Source of the DNA: Leptobrachium leishanense
Lineage: Eukaryota > Chordata > Amphibia > Anura > Megophryidae
DNA: 64,000 bases
Direction of reading: 5' to 3'
Assembly (NCBI GenBank): GCA_009667805.1
Contig: CM019071.1
Location: 46,325,593-46,389,592 of the forward strand
Of this stretch, positions 1 through 10,680 are shown piece by piece. How positions within the stretch are numbered: the first letter of the stretch is position 1; every line of letters starts with the position of its first letter. A model generated the notes under the pieces. The model saw only the letters and a program-made list of their open reading frames with translations, searched no databases and had not been told where the DNA came from. The translations under genes were made by a program, and so were the position numbers.

Positions 1-80
1 GCTCGTTATAGGAGGTGCAGGGAGTGCATGTTATAGGAGGTGCAGGGAGTGTGTGTTATAGAAGGTGCAGGGTGTGCATG
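1..80. repeat. 23-bp minisatellite, left block
   Basis: Tandem copies of a 23-bp unit close to GTTATAGGAGGTGCAGGGAG plus TGC. The array runs off the left edge, is interrupted at 81 by a solo LTR and resumes at 1013. The same repeat lies in intron 5 of the intact CYP2 gene at 32596-34485, so this block belongs to the matching intron of the relic P450. Confidence 0.9.
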
Positions 81-1012
81 TGTAGCGCTGTGTTAGTTTG
101 GCTCCCTGGACTGATTTGTTGCTGACACTAGAGGGAGACAGAGCTTAGACATTTCAATGACTATGCTGGACTAAAAGATCTATCTCCCAAGAAACCTTTG
201 CGAAGAGGACAGGAAGTGGGCATGCTGGCGCCAGGAAAGACATCATGAGCCTCGAGCGGGACATGGGCAGAGCGAGCAGAGCAGCTGAACGAGTGAGACG
301 CATGCAGCAGATTGTCCGGGGACCGGGATCACAACCAGGCCGGAGCGTGGACCGAGGCGCATCCAGTGCTGGAGATTGGGGACGGAGTGTGCATCATCGC
401 CTACAACATTCTGCTGAGCAGCTCGGAGAACAACCAGGTTCCAGAAGGACCTTGCGTAAGGAGGCCACGAGAACAGGAGTACAGGCGGTGGATCGGTTCC
501 TGTGTAGAGATTCTGCATCGGAGGAGAAAATTCGTTGGCACCGGGTTCCAGTCGGCGGAGAGAGATCCTTTGGTCGAGTCATCGGTTCTGGACACAGTGT
601 TCACCGGATGGGTGAGAGTCCTCAAGGCCTGCGGTTCCGAGAAAGCACACACTTGGTTGATTGTTTCAATTCACAGGGCCCCAACGTTGACTAGTCGAAG
701 ATATCATGTTCATTCACTGATGAGTTGAATCTAGTACCCGGGTCCTAAGACACCAATTTATGAGCCTCAGGAACTGAGGGGACATTAACCATTTCTTTTC
801 CGCCATGTGTTTTTCCCACGTTGCGCATTTCGTCATATATTCCCGCTTAATCGATTTACGTTCAAAGTATATGTGCATTATATGCCACTTTCTTGCTTCA
901 GTAAAGTACAAAATCTAGAAAATCCACAACAGTGTGCTGGTGTATAGTAATTCTTAGTGCGGTGAGACTATCCTGGGTTTATTCAGCGGCTCCTCTGGGG
1001 TTGAGCGCTACA
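81..1012. mobile_element. Solo LTR inserted in the minisatellite
   Basis: A 932-bp segment that begins TGTAGCGCT and ends AGCGCTACA, so it has the TG...CA ends of an LTR with a short inverted terminal repeat. It is flanked by a 4-bp direct repeat, CATG, at 77-80 and 1013-1016, which restores the minisatellite when the element is removed. No internal retroviral genes accompany it, so it looks like the product of LTR-LTR recombination. A second, interrupted copy of the same LTR ends at 58759. The superfamily (Ty3/gypsy or retroviral) cannot be fixed from an LTR alone. Confidence 0.75.
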
Positions 1013-1540
1013 CATGTTATAGAAGGTGCAGGGAGTGCACGTTATAGGAGGAGCATGGAGTGCTCATTATAGGACGTGCAGGGAGTGCGTGTTATAGGAG
1101 GTGCAGGGAGTGCTTGTTACAGGAGGTGCAGGGAGTGCTCGTTATAGGACGTGCAGGGAGTGCATGTTATAGAAGGTGCAGGAAGTGCATGTTATAGGAC
1201 GTGCATGGAGTGCGTGTTATAGAAGATGCAGGGAGTGTGTGTTATAGGAGGTGCAGGGAGTGCATGTTATAGAAGGTGCAGGGAGTGCGTGTTACAGGAG
1301 GTGCAGGGAGTGCGTGTTACAGGAGGTGCAGGGGGTGCGTGTTACAGGAGGTGCAGGGAGTGCATGTTATAGAAGGTGCAGGGAGTGCATGTTATAGAAG
1401 GTGCAGGGAGTGCGTGTTATAGGAGGTGCAGGGAGTGCATGTTATAGGAGGTGCAGGGAATGCGTGTTATAGGAGGTGCAGGGAGTGCGTGTTATAGAAG
1501 GTGCAGAGAGTGCGCGTTAAAGGAGGTGCAGGGAGTTCGC
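1013..1540. repeat. 23-bp minisatellite, right block
   Basis: About 22 tandem copies of the 23-bp unit with scattered substitutions (TATAGG/TACAGG, GGACG/GGAGG). The array stops 46 bp before the relic exon 5, the same relation as at 34485/34541 in the intact gene. Confidence 0.9.
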
Positions 1541-1585
1541 ATACTGGTGAAGTTCTTGGTGCGTCACGTGTTTGAGATACTGTAC

Positions 1586-1761
1586 CTGCTGCATTTTTAT
1601 AAGGAAGACATCGATGTAGTTCTGTGGTGTGTTTGGATCCAGGTTCTCTTGACTGGTTTTCACTCGTTGAGAAACAAACTCTAGGAGATTATCCAGGTGT
1701 TTGCAAATTCTATGATGAGGACCAGAACATATTGCATGACTTTAGGAAACATTTCCTTCAG
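1586..1761 (-). pseudogene. CYP2 relic, exon 5
   Basis: This stretch matches exon 5 of the intact P450 at 34541-34717 over its whole length, including the flanking acceptor and the GTACAG donor context. It is 176 nt instead of 177: one G is missing in the AGGACCAGAAC segment, which shifts the frame. The similarity continues into the flanking introns on both sides. It is therefore a genomic (not processed) duplicate of the gene, now non-functional. Exons 6-9 of this copy, if present, lie left of the window. Confidence 0.9.
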
Positions 1762-1860
1762 CTGGGTCAGATAGAAAATTCAGACACTCGTTACAAAGTG
1801 AAACGTGATTATTTCCTCCTCACTGTCTATAGGTTACAGAATTCCCTGCAAAGCTTTTAC

Positions 1861-2241
1861 TTGTTACATAGTTACACAGGCTGATAAAGAGCCGTGTGTC
1901 CATTGGGTTCATTCTTTCACACATCACCTACTGCTGTTGATCCAAAACAAGCAAAAAACCCCAGGCTGAAGCGCTCTCCAATATGCAACAAAGTGGGAAC
2001 AAAATTCCTTCTTGCCCCCGGATGGCGTCAGATTTCTCCCTGGATCAAAAAAGCTTTTACCCACATATTAAATATTATGACCCTTAATATTCTGTGTCTA
2101 CAGGAAGTCATCCAGTCGATTTTTAAAAGTCTGTACAGTCTTTGACCCGACCACATCAACAGGCAGAGAATTCCACAGCTTTATTTCTCGCGCCATAAAA
2201 TAACCCTTTCTATACTTTAGGCTGAATTTTCATTCCTCCTT
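1861..2241 (-). mobile_element. CR1/L2-type LINE 3' fragment in relic intron 4
   Basis: The relic intron 4 is about 500 bp against 127 bp in the intact gene; the excess is this insertion. On the minus strand it reads a C-terminal LINE ORF2 signature (W-N-S-L-P-V-D-V-V then a KTVQTFK-like stretch), as in the better preserved LINEs at 10681 and 41757, but from a more diverged family. It carries several stops and no reverse-transcriptase domain. Confidence 0.6.
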
Positions 2242-2264
2242 TGTGACATCGTTTTATACGCTAC

Positions 2265-2389
2265 CTGTCCCCAGCTGCTGCTCATCTCCCTGAATGTCGC
2301 TTCAAACAAGTATAGGAGCTTCTGCAGACCTTTGTTGTTATATTCAAACCGACTTCCAAACACAATGAAGGAAATGACATTGGAAACAC
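2265..2389 (-). pseudogene. CYP2 relic, truncated exon 4
   Basis: Bases 2265-2389 match the 3' 125 nt of exon 4 of the intact gene (34845-34969) with only a few differences, and the donor CAG|GTAGCG is kept. At 2389/2390 the match stops abruptly and a retroelement gag-like sequence begins. The upstream 36 nt of the exon, and exons 2 and 3, are not found anywhere between here and the relic exon 1 at 10.6 kb, so this part of the gene has been lost or displaced. Confidence 0.9.
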
Positions 2390-2900
2390 GATTCGAACTG
2401 ATTCAGCCAAGTGCGCCACGTCTTCAAATAAGAGATGTTTCAGTTGTGGAGAAATGGGTAATTTCCGAGCGCAGTGCAAGAGCCGAAAGCCTGAGAAAAA
2501 CCGGGTAGAAGAGTTTTTAAAAGCCTTGGAAGGGCTGCTAACTACCTCACCGGCGGGAAACGCCAGAGGCCCCAAGTGAAGGAGCAAACTAGGTGCCCAA
2601 TAGTTAAAGACCGCTCCAGAAATCCAACCAGGACTGAAAGGGCGAGAAGGCCCAGAGTTTCGTCCACTGCTGAGCCTACCAGGACTGAAAGAGTCACTCC
2701 CTTAGCATCCGGTCCTACGTCATGGGGAAGCAATGCACACCCAAAACCTACACGGGTCAAGAAGAAAGCCAGGGTACAGCAAACGGGGTCTAAACTTCTT
2801 GCTACTACGACAAAGTTTCCTGACCAGCTGATAGGTCCTTCTCCCATCGTTCCAATCCAAGTTCCGCTGAATCACGTTTTTCTTCTTTCATCCATTTAAT
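2390..2900 (+). pseudogene. Retroelement gag fragment with zinc-knuckle
   Basis: On the plus strand around 2430-2475 the translation contains CFSCGEMGNFRAQC, a CX2CX4(H)X4C retroviral-type nucleocapsid knuckle in which the usual His is Asn. It is followed by a basic, Pro/Thr/Arg-rich stretch that reads on to about 2899 after an in-frame stop at 2577-2579. The orientation is opposite to the gag-pro-env relic that follows. It is a broken fragment joined directly to the truncated P450 exon 4; its family is not resolved. Confidence 0.6.
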
Positions 2901-4145
2901 AATTGAAGATGCAGTGTTTTTAAACTTCAATGTACGTACTTTCTTTGTTAGTACAATCATCGAGACAGTTAGAAACATAATTACTATACAAATCACAATC
3001 TCTGTAATCTTTGGCCCGTTATAAGCAGATAGCAATTGATGATCAATCTGTGAATACATTGGAGCTAGGCTTGTGCACCGATTTTTTTTTCGGTTCGATT
3101 CGGTTGATGTTTCGGATGTTTAAACTTTTCGATTCGGCTCGTTTCGACCGCTTTCTGTTTCGATTCGGTTCGGCTCGACTTGTTTTTCGTGTACATCTTC
3201 TTTCGGAATATCGACCATTTTTCGTATTTACGTGTCACTTAGCTCGTTTTTTGTATCGACTTTTCGTGATTTCGGAAATTTTCGTGTTTCGGAATTGTAC
3301 TCGTTTTCGGAATATCGACCATTTTTCGTATTTTCGTGTCACTTTGCTCGTTTTTTGTATCGACTTTTCGTGATTTCGGAAATTTTCGTTTTTTCGGAAC
3401 GTCTGTTCTCCTCGTTTCAAAGCAATAAATTTCGATTTGACACATTTCAAGTCCATTCGAAAATTCCGAAAATATTTCGTTTCGGCTCGGAAAACTTTTC
3501 GGATCTGCCATTTTCGGATCTAAAAATTTTCGGAAATTCGGCCGCATCCGAAAACACGAATCGGGAAATTTCGTGAAAATTCCGAAATTCCGAAACCCGA
3601 AACGCACATCCCTAATTGGAGCATAAATTCTTAGATTATCTTTTTATTAGAAGTTCAATAGTATGGCCATGCTAGTTCTTTAGCAAAGATTTCAAATCTG
3701 GATTCATGGGTATCTCTTGCCCTTGGAATACGACAACGATTTGTATCTCTTCATACCAGACTTCATTTATAAAAAGTAACTTCTCGATAACAACTCTTGA
3801 TTCTTTAGGAACTTTCACAAGAATCACTGGTGTGGGTATGAACACTCTCTGTTTTGTACCAGATCCTTCCGGTAAGCATTTGCTTCTCTCTCTGTATCAA
3901 ACAGCGGTTGCAATAAAATATGCGGCAAATCTTTTCCTTCGGTGGTTCTTGAACATAGCAATCAACGGTATCCTGGCTTTATCCAGCATGTCTTTCAGGC
4001 TTGCATGAGCTTGATTCGCATGGGACTTGAGCATTGGATCCGCTTGGAATTGTGCGGAAAACCGTAGAATTTCCAGATAGTCGCAGGCTCCTTGGTGGTC
4101 CAATTCATCTTTGCGGATTAGCGTCGCAGTTTGGATTAACCACTT
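2805..4145 (-). pseudogene. Retrovirus-like env relic (interrupted)
   Basis: Minus-strand reading from 4145 to 3900 contains a tetrabasic RRKR at about 3945, immediately followed by a hydrophobic stretch, the layout of a surface/transmembrane envelope cleavage site with fusion peptide. After a frame break, open coding continues to about 3680. Beyond the 549-bp hAT insertion (3066-3614) the frame shows a 20-plus residue membrane helix (about 2930-3005) followed by a Lys-rich tail, as at an Env C terminus. The order gag, protease, env on one strand supports an endogenous retrovirus-like element. Stops and frameshifts make it non-functional. The assignment rests on architecture, not on a recognised family. 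Confidence 0.5.
3066..3614. mobile_element. hAT-type non-autonomous element
   Basis: The ends are TAGGCTTGTGC and GCACATCCCTA, an imperfect terminal inverted repeat. They are flanked by a perfect 8-bp target duplication, ATTGGAGC, at 3058-3065 and 3615-3622. The interior is made of TTCGG-rich motifs in inverted halves. No transposase. It splits the env-like relic, so it inserted after that element. Confidence 0.85.
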
Positions 4146-4435
4146 TTCTCAATTTCTGTTGAAAGAAATAGTATAAATAACCATTCATAGACTAGCGATT
4201 TCACTCAATTTCCCTATAGATACTCTGATCTCTGATTAATTTTAATTAACCGTACGGATCTAGTCTATCTACTAGCTTGAGTTAAACATCTGAATGCTGG
4301 GAAGAAGAATCACATGTTAATTAAAACATCACTTCATATGATACCAGTTAAGTGTCTTCTGCTGTTCCATTTTCACATATCCTGAGGTGATCTAGGATGA
4401 CAATCATGCAATTGAGCTTGACAGTTTTATTTCTT
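4146..4435 (-). other. Junction between env-like and protease relics
   Basis: AT-rich sequence with no recognisable coding. In a retrovirus-like element, reverse transcriptase, RNase H and integrase should lie between protease and env. Only 290 bp separate them here, so the polymerase region has been deleted. Confidence 0.5.
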
Positions 4436-5404
4436 CTAGAAATACATAACATAACTTCTTCCAATAACATTGTGACTGTCTCCATCATTATCTAGATCTG
4501 TTATCCACTCATCTTGAGGATTTGGGTATCTGATCACTTCAGGGTCACTATGTCCATTTGGTTCTGTTTCCCTTTTGTGGAGGTGAATAATTAGCACGTC
4601 ATTTTCCAGACATATATGTCGAATTCTCTCGGGTGGAACACATATGGTGTTATCCTCCTGCTCTCCTGGAGTCAGGGGCTTTGGCCTTAAGAAAGAGATA
4701 TCAGGTGTCTGGCTATTTCTGAAGTGGACTTCAATAGAATCTGGCCTTTCCTCAATCACGTGGCAGATACGCTGAGTGTAATGGGATTGGGATCTATCGT
4801 AGCTGATTGGAACATTTACTTGGGACCAAATAACCTCATTGATAAAATCAATGATTGGATTTAACCTTTTGAGAAGGTTCATTCCAATAATTAGGCGATT
4901 TTGGGGCAGATCCACAACAAGCGTTGGATATCGAATTACTTTATTCCCCAATTTAAAATCCAATTTAGCCGTGCCCAGAACTTTCAGAGATGTGCCACTC
5001 ACACTCACTAGATTAGCATTAGATTTATCTAATCTAGGCTTCCTGGAGGACAGTTCTTGGACCTGTTCAAAATAATGTGCTGATATTAACGTAACTTGGC
5101 TTCCACTGTCTAGCAAGGACGGAATATGTGGTAAATTATCTTGTAATTCTACATTCACATAATATCGGTCTTCAATGCTATGCAATTTACAGAGAAATTT
5201 AGAGTGAGATATGAAATTAGGTTTTGTACAGATTTTACCAACTGATTTTGCTCTCTCAAACGTGCTTTTGGCAGCTGTGCTTTCCATTTCGGATCCAGTC
5301 TTCTCAGCTTGCTCGCACTTAGTCTGGGGAGATAAAATACATTTTCCTTCTCTTTGCAGGGAAGGGTTTAAATCATCAACCATACAAACATTTGTATTAA
5401 TCAT
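4436..5404 (-). pseudogene. Retroelement aspartic protease region (pro)
   Basis: A 322-codon open frame on the minus strand. Its middle carries LLDSGSQVTLIS, the catalytic DSG motif of retropepsins, followed about 75 residues later by LIIGMNLLKRL, matching the conserved ILG-type segment near the C-terminal half of the fold. The N-terminal 120 residues are hydrophilic and not recognised. The frame is intact as a segment but has lost the polymerase that normally follows. Type: Ty3/gypsy- or retrovirus-like; not resolved further. Confidence 0.7.
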
Positions 5405-5562
5405 CTCATCATCACTTTCTGGTAAATTGTCATGGATACTGGTTACTTCATCAGAAACATCATCTAGTCACTGGTTGGGTGGGGCTGCAGGTGTTGCATT
5501 GCTTACAACCTGACCAGGATTATTTCCAGTCATTAACTGAGTGATCTGATCCAGTTTTTCTG

Positions 5563-7261
5563 TCAGCACACGGAAATCTTCCTGCATTTGACCAATACGC
5601 TGGCGTACATTATATCTCCGCTTTCTATTCGTCCTTGGGGACGAAGCTTGCGCATTATCAGACGCATCAGATTCAGTCTTACCTCTGGTTGCTTCCTGTC
5701 TAGGTACATTTTCCTTGATTTAACCCACTGACTTCTAGGTACCCATTGCTTCCTAGATTGAAATTTACTTCCTGAATTTTCTCTGGCAAACCCTCTTTCC
5801 TGATCTGGCTTGGATTTTTCCCTTTGAGGTATGGAGTCACGCAATATATCCGCATAACTCTTTTTGTGGGACTCAAATTTAATATCACCCTTTTTAACGT
5901 GAGCTTCCGCTATTTCCTCAGGTGAGTTTTCACTCTTTTCCCCTGAGTTTCTTCACTATATTCTAATACAGTAAATAGTGTCATACTTTCTTTTAGTACC
6001 CAATCCAAACCATTTCTTGGGTCATAATCTCTTGCCAAAATAACCTTTATTTTATTTGGCAATGCGTCATAAAATAATTGGATAAATTCAGGGTTTTCAA
6101 AATCTGGGTTTCTTTCAGCCAAGCTGTACGCATTTTTAAGGACTGAAAGAAATTCACGGGGGCTTTGATTAGGTCTGCATTTTAGAGTTAAAATTGCTCT
6201 TTTCACAGCTAGACTGGTACGGTGAGGCCCAAATTCAGATTTGACCTCGGAGACTATTTTACTCCAGTTCCGTATACCAGATTCTTTCAAAGACTGAAAA
6301 AAATACCTATGTTTGCTTTCAAAGACCCATGGGATCAACTCAATTTTCTGGGTATCAGAATTAATTACTAATATTGCCAAAGTTTCTTCAAACATATTTA
6401 AATGATTTATTATTTTTGGCGATGCCTTAAGGTCAAAAATACCTACTGAGTTTTTTAAGAAATTAACGATTTTCGTTAAATCCTGAACTTTATGAGATTT
6501 CTTAATAGGCTGTGGCTGGCTAGAGTGATGTGATTTGAAATACTCCTGTGTAAGAGGCTTCGCTCTTTTTTTTCATCATGAGATTTAGTTTCACTTTCAC
6601 ATTCGCTCTGCTCACTCTCCAGAACGGAGCTGTCAAGCCTAATCAGTGAGTTATGACTCAAAGCTTTCAAAGGGAACTTCTCTAACGAAGGATTTTTAAC
6701 CCTTCGAACATCAGTTTCAACCTGACGTAGCTCATCAGCGAATTTCTCATGTTCGCGTTTCATTCTCGCCAATTTTTTATTTAGCTCCTTATTTAATTTG
6801 GATAATTGAGCAATCTCATCTTGCAATTGATCTTTTTCTCTTGCACACACTTTCAACTCCATTATCATTCGTTCTGACTCATCTTTTAATTTATTTACGG
6901 TATCATGCAAGTCACAATTTTTATTTTCTAAACTGTCTCTGGTTTCTTTGTCATCATTCAATCTCTTGTTCATTTCTGCGATCAAATATATGCATTCAGG
7001 CACAATTTTTAAAACAAAAATCTCTTTGTCTTTTTTATTTGTGGTTGCACTTATCTTTCGCAAACACTCAAGAAAATTTGATTGATCTGACCAGATTGAA
7101 ACAACATAATTGGATACATTTGATTTCAATTCTTTTATCCAATCAAATAAATCGTCTGTGACGTGTAACTTGTCCTTTAGATAAGACATAACATCTATCA
7201 ATACTATTTGATCTGCATGTATCTCTACATCTTCCTGAGTCTCAGATTCTGACTCTGACAT
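5563..7261 (-). pseudogene. Retrovirus-like gag relic
   Basis: The minus-strand start is at 7261. The first about 230 codons are acidic and then form a long heptad coiled coil (about 6700-6990). A frameshift near 6480-6560 leads into a second open segment to 5910 with a capsid-like domain: QSPREFLSVLKNAYSLAER fits a major homology region (Q-x-P-x-E-F then a following R). A further basic, Gln/Arg-rich part reaches about 5563. No CCHC knuckle was seen in this frame. The 5' leader is split from its presumed LTR by the transposon at 7333-8553. Old and broken. Confidence 0.6.
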
Positions 7262-7454
7262 TTTTACACTGTTTAGTAGATAACCGTAAAAACCACAAGT
7301 CAAAATACAACAAGGAGTCAAAATATATATATACCGTATTTTTCGCTCCATAAGACGCACCTGACCATAAGACGCACCTAGTTTTTAGAGGAGGAAAACC
7401 GGAAAATAAATATTCTGAATGAAATAGTGTAAAAATGGATATTGCCCCAGCTCG

Positions 7455-8215
7455 TGGATATTGCCTAGCTCACACATGGATTTGCCCCAGCTCACACATG
7501 GATTTGCCCCAGCCAGCTCTCACATGGATTTGCCCCAGCCAGCTCACACATGGATTTGCCCCAGCCAGCTCTCACATGGATTTGCCCCAGCCAGCTCACA
7601 CATGGATTTGCCCCAGCCAGCTCTCACATGGATTTGCCCCAGCCAGCTCTCACATGGATTTGCCCCAGCCAGCTCTCACATGGATTTGCCCCAGCCAGCT
7701 CACACATGGATTTGCCCCATCAGCTCACACATGGATTTGCCCCATCAGCTCACACATGGATTTGCCCTATCAGCTCTCACATGGATTTGCCCCAGCCAGC
7801 TCTCACATGGATTTGCCCCAGCCAGCTCTCCATGGATTTGCCCCAGCCAGCTCACACATAGATTTGCCCCAGCCAGCTCACACATGGATTTGCCCCAGCC
7901 AGCTCACACATAGATTTGCCCCAGCCAGCTCACACATGGATTTGCCCCAGCCAGCTCTCACATGGATTTGCCCCAGCCAGCTCACACATGGAGTTGCCCC
8001 AGCCAGCTCTCACATGGATTTCCCCATCAGCTCACACTGGATTTGCCCCAGCCAGCTCACACATGGATTTGCCCCATCAGCTCTCACATGGATTTGCCCC
8101 AGCCAGCTCACACATGGATTTGCCCCAGCCAGCTCACACATGGATTTGCCCCATCAGCTCACACATGGATTTGCCCCAGCCAGCTCACACATTGATAATG
8201 CCCCAGCTCACATAT
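7455..8215. repeat. 24-27-bp minisatellite, TGGATTTGCCCC type
   Basis: About 28 tandem copies of a unit reading CACATGGATTTGCCCCAGCC plus AGCT, with length variants lacking one AGCC. All three plus-strand frames stay open through much of it, which is a by-product of the repeat, not evidence for a protein. A related array (TGGATATATTGCCCC) lies at 39940-40620. Confidence 0.9.
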
Positions 8216-8221
8216 GGATAT

Positions 8222-8470
8222 GGCCAGCAGCTCGTGGATGTGCCTCCGCTCACCTGCCGCCGCCGCGTTCGTCTCCTTCTGAGCATGCGTCCGGCGGCAG
8301 GAAGCTTGGGCACTCGCCTGGGGGAGCCACGTGACCGCGATCTCGGGAGATCGCGGTCACGTGGCTCCCCCAGGCGAGTGCCCAAGCTTCCTGCCGCCGG
8401 ACGCATGCTCAGAGGGAGACGAACGCGGCGGCGGCAGGTGAGCGGAGGCACATCCACGAGCTGCTGGGCC
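8222..8470. repeat. Near-perfect 249-nt palindrome
   Basis: Two inverted arms of about 123 nt, GC-rich, meet at 8345-8346 around CGCGATCTC-GG-GAGATCGCG with a 2-nt spacer. Only one clear mismatch is visible in the arms (CTCCTTCTG against CTCCCTCTG). It occupies the right part of the TIR transposon. Confidence 0.9.
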
Positions 8471-8553
8471 ATATTCGCTCCATAAGACGCACCCACTTTT
8501 CCCCCCACTTTTTGGGGGGAAAAAAGTGCGTCTTATGGAGCGAAAAATACGGT

Positions 8554-10562
8554 ATATATTTTATCTCTGTCTAATCAGACAATACTGACAATTATATTCC
8601 AAACAAAAACTACAATCTCGGTACAGTGCCTCCAATTTGTCGGATATAATCTCTGCACGTGAATACAACACGTTATATATTGGACATACCAGCCAATGTC
8701 TATATTGGACTTACTGGACCTACCTCGGCAGTTGCCTCCAATATATCAGGGATTATTATTTCATAAGAAACTTATACGAGACACAAATATCAATCGTTTA
8801 TATTTCTTAGAAATTATCCTGAATTCTTTTAATTGTCTGTGTTTTGCTTTGAAAAATACAATAATCAATAATCGGATAAAAATATATATATATTTATTAC
8901 GTATACAACAAAGTTTCAAATCTCATATCATAAACAAAAATTTACAAACCACAATCCATCAGCATATAAAAACTAGCTTCACAATATAAGTATCTCCGGT
9001 TAGTAACTGCATATATGATTAATATCATTTACCTTACCAGTTAGTAACTAATACACAAATGGTTAATAAACATTTCTGCTTAATACAACATACATTTCCC
9101 AGCAAACAATGTTTAACCAGCCAGCTCTTATAGATATATATATATATCTCTATGCTACATGGATCAACAAAAGATGAGCTAATTTAATGATAAGTAATAA
9201 AAACTTATTTAGTGAATCCTCCCCTAATCTCGAGAATCAAACTTCTAATCCTTTGCTTTTTATTTTGTAGTTATATAATTCCTTGCTTATTAATTTTAAT
9301 CACAGTAATTTCCAAATTCAATATATATATTGGTATCAATCTTACAACATTTCTTTTAGGAATAAATCCTTATATCCACTTCTTCATATTTCTATCTGCA
9401 GAATAGAAAATACTTAGAATTTGGATCTAACCCAAGTATCTGAGAAATCTCAGTCTATGTTGCAAGAATATCTACAAATATATATAATTACATTAATTCT
9501 TTTTTTTTCATACATTACCTGTCCAATTTGGATGTTGATAAGTCTTGGAATTTTCTATGTGATGCTTTGTTTTGGAATATGTGAAGATTATCGATATCAG
9601 ATAATCAATGCATATAAATTAGAGATTTGGTGAGAATCTTGATTGCCTCATGTCTTGGGATCTGCCTGCATCGTGGTGTGAGTCTGAGTGTTGGAATCTT
9701 GGACTCTCAGAGGGTCATGTGTAATGCATTGCAGTGTGAGTCTGAATGCTGGAATCTCCGACTTACTGTCATAGTGTCATGTGTACTGGACGTCTGAATG
9801 CATTGCGGTGTGAGTCTGAATGCTGGAATCTCCGACTGCCTTACAACCAACACTGCCACTTATTATAGCCAATTTGATGTCACTGGCAATATTATTGATA
9901 CATCAAATCTAATATTTACTATCCTCTAGAGGGCAGTATTGCACTTCTTAATTAATTCCACCATTTCTTTTTAATATTCCTATCTCGGGTCAAAAGGTCA
10001 ATCTGACGTAACAAAGAGCCTCTCTCTCAGTCACTAGACACGATGTCTCCATCTGATTTATATCCCTACTCCCTTTTGAAATTACTTACTATCAGCTAAA
10101 TTCTTTTCTGGTTAATTCAACAGAATCTATTCTTTAGTAAGTTTTATTATTTACCAATTTTATACTTTCTACAAAATTTATTGGAGTATATATTTCCTAC
10201 TATAAATATAATAAAATATACCTTGATTATAAACATATATTTTGTAAATATAAATCTATATTAGAGATATTAACTCTTATTCCTATACCCAAAAGACAAA
10301 ATATCTTTTGTTTTAAAACTTAAGACAGACCAATAAATTTAATTATGACACGTCTTAGCACTTAACCCTAGCCTTATCACACACAAACATTCTAGGTTCC
10401 TTCATGTCTGGCACTTCTTAAAAAAAATATAAAAGACTTCAGCCAGGAATGAACTCTGTAAAAAAAAATCTCGTTCATTTCTAAACCTAGAGAAAATTTT
10501 AAAGAAAAGAAACTGTCTTTAAAAACAAAATGGCTACAGGCATCCATTTTAAAATTCCTTTG
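8554..10562. other. AT-rich unassigned region
   Basis: About 2 kb between the transposon and the relic P450 exon 1. By position it should hold the leader and 5' LTR of the minus-strand retrovirus-like element, but no TG...CA boundary or primer-binding site could be fixed. Plus-strand open stretches at 8696-8989 and 9421-9633 are short, AT-biased and unrecognised. A short tandem repeat lies at 9660-9840. Confidence 0.5.
9660..9840. repeat. Imperfect triple repeat of about 40 bp
   Basis: Three spaced copies of a unit containing GTGTGAGTCTGAATGCTGGA followed by ATCTCCGACT, at about 9676-9706, 9735-9765 and 9807-9837. The first is the most diverged. It could be an enhancer-like repeat in an LTR, but this is inference. 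Confidence 0.6.
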
Positions 10563-10680
10563 TGTAATATACCTGACAACCTGGTGGCAGGTTCCTCTTC
10601 CGATACATTTAATCCCATGTTTTGTAGATCAGGAGGCAGGAGATCAGCAGAGTCAGGAGCGAGGTTACCAGCAGCGTGAT

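Larger units (their letters stand above)
7333..8553. mobile_element. TIR DNA transposon with internal minisatellite and palindrome
   Basis: The ends are inverted copies of ACCGTATTTTTCGCTCCATA continuing through AGACGCAC (about 28 bp), lying in a TATATA-rich target so the duplication length is unclear. No transposase. The interior holds a roughly 27-bp minisatellite (7455-8215) and a 249-nt palindrome (8222-8470). The element sits in the leader of the gag relic. The superfamily is not assigned. Confidence 0.75.

Noticed and set aside
1..1540. CRISPR-like array of 23-bp repeats
   Set aside because: Units are directly adjacent with no spacers, and the sequence lies in a vertebrate-type intron.
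3011..3607. Phe/Ser/Arg-rich open frames on both strands
   Set aside because: They lie wholly inside the TTCGG-rich hAT-type element and mirror each other because of its inverted halves.
7435..8485. Overlapping plus-strand open frames in the TGGATTTGCCCC array
   Set aside because: All three frames are open because of the repeat, the array lies inside a non-autonomous transposon, and unit length changes alter the frame.
9421..9633. 70-codon hydrophobic protein with two membrane-like segments
   Set aside because: AT-rich sequence gives hydrophobic codons by chance; no homology recognised and no support from neighbours.
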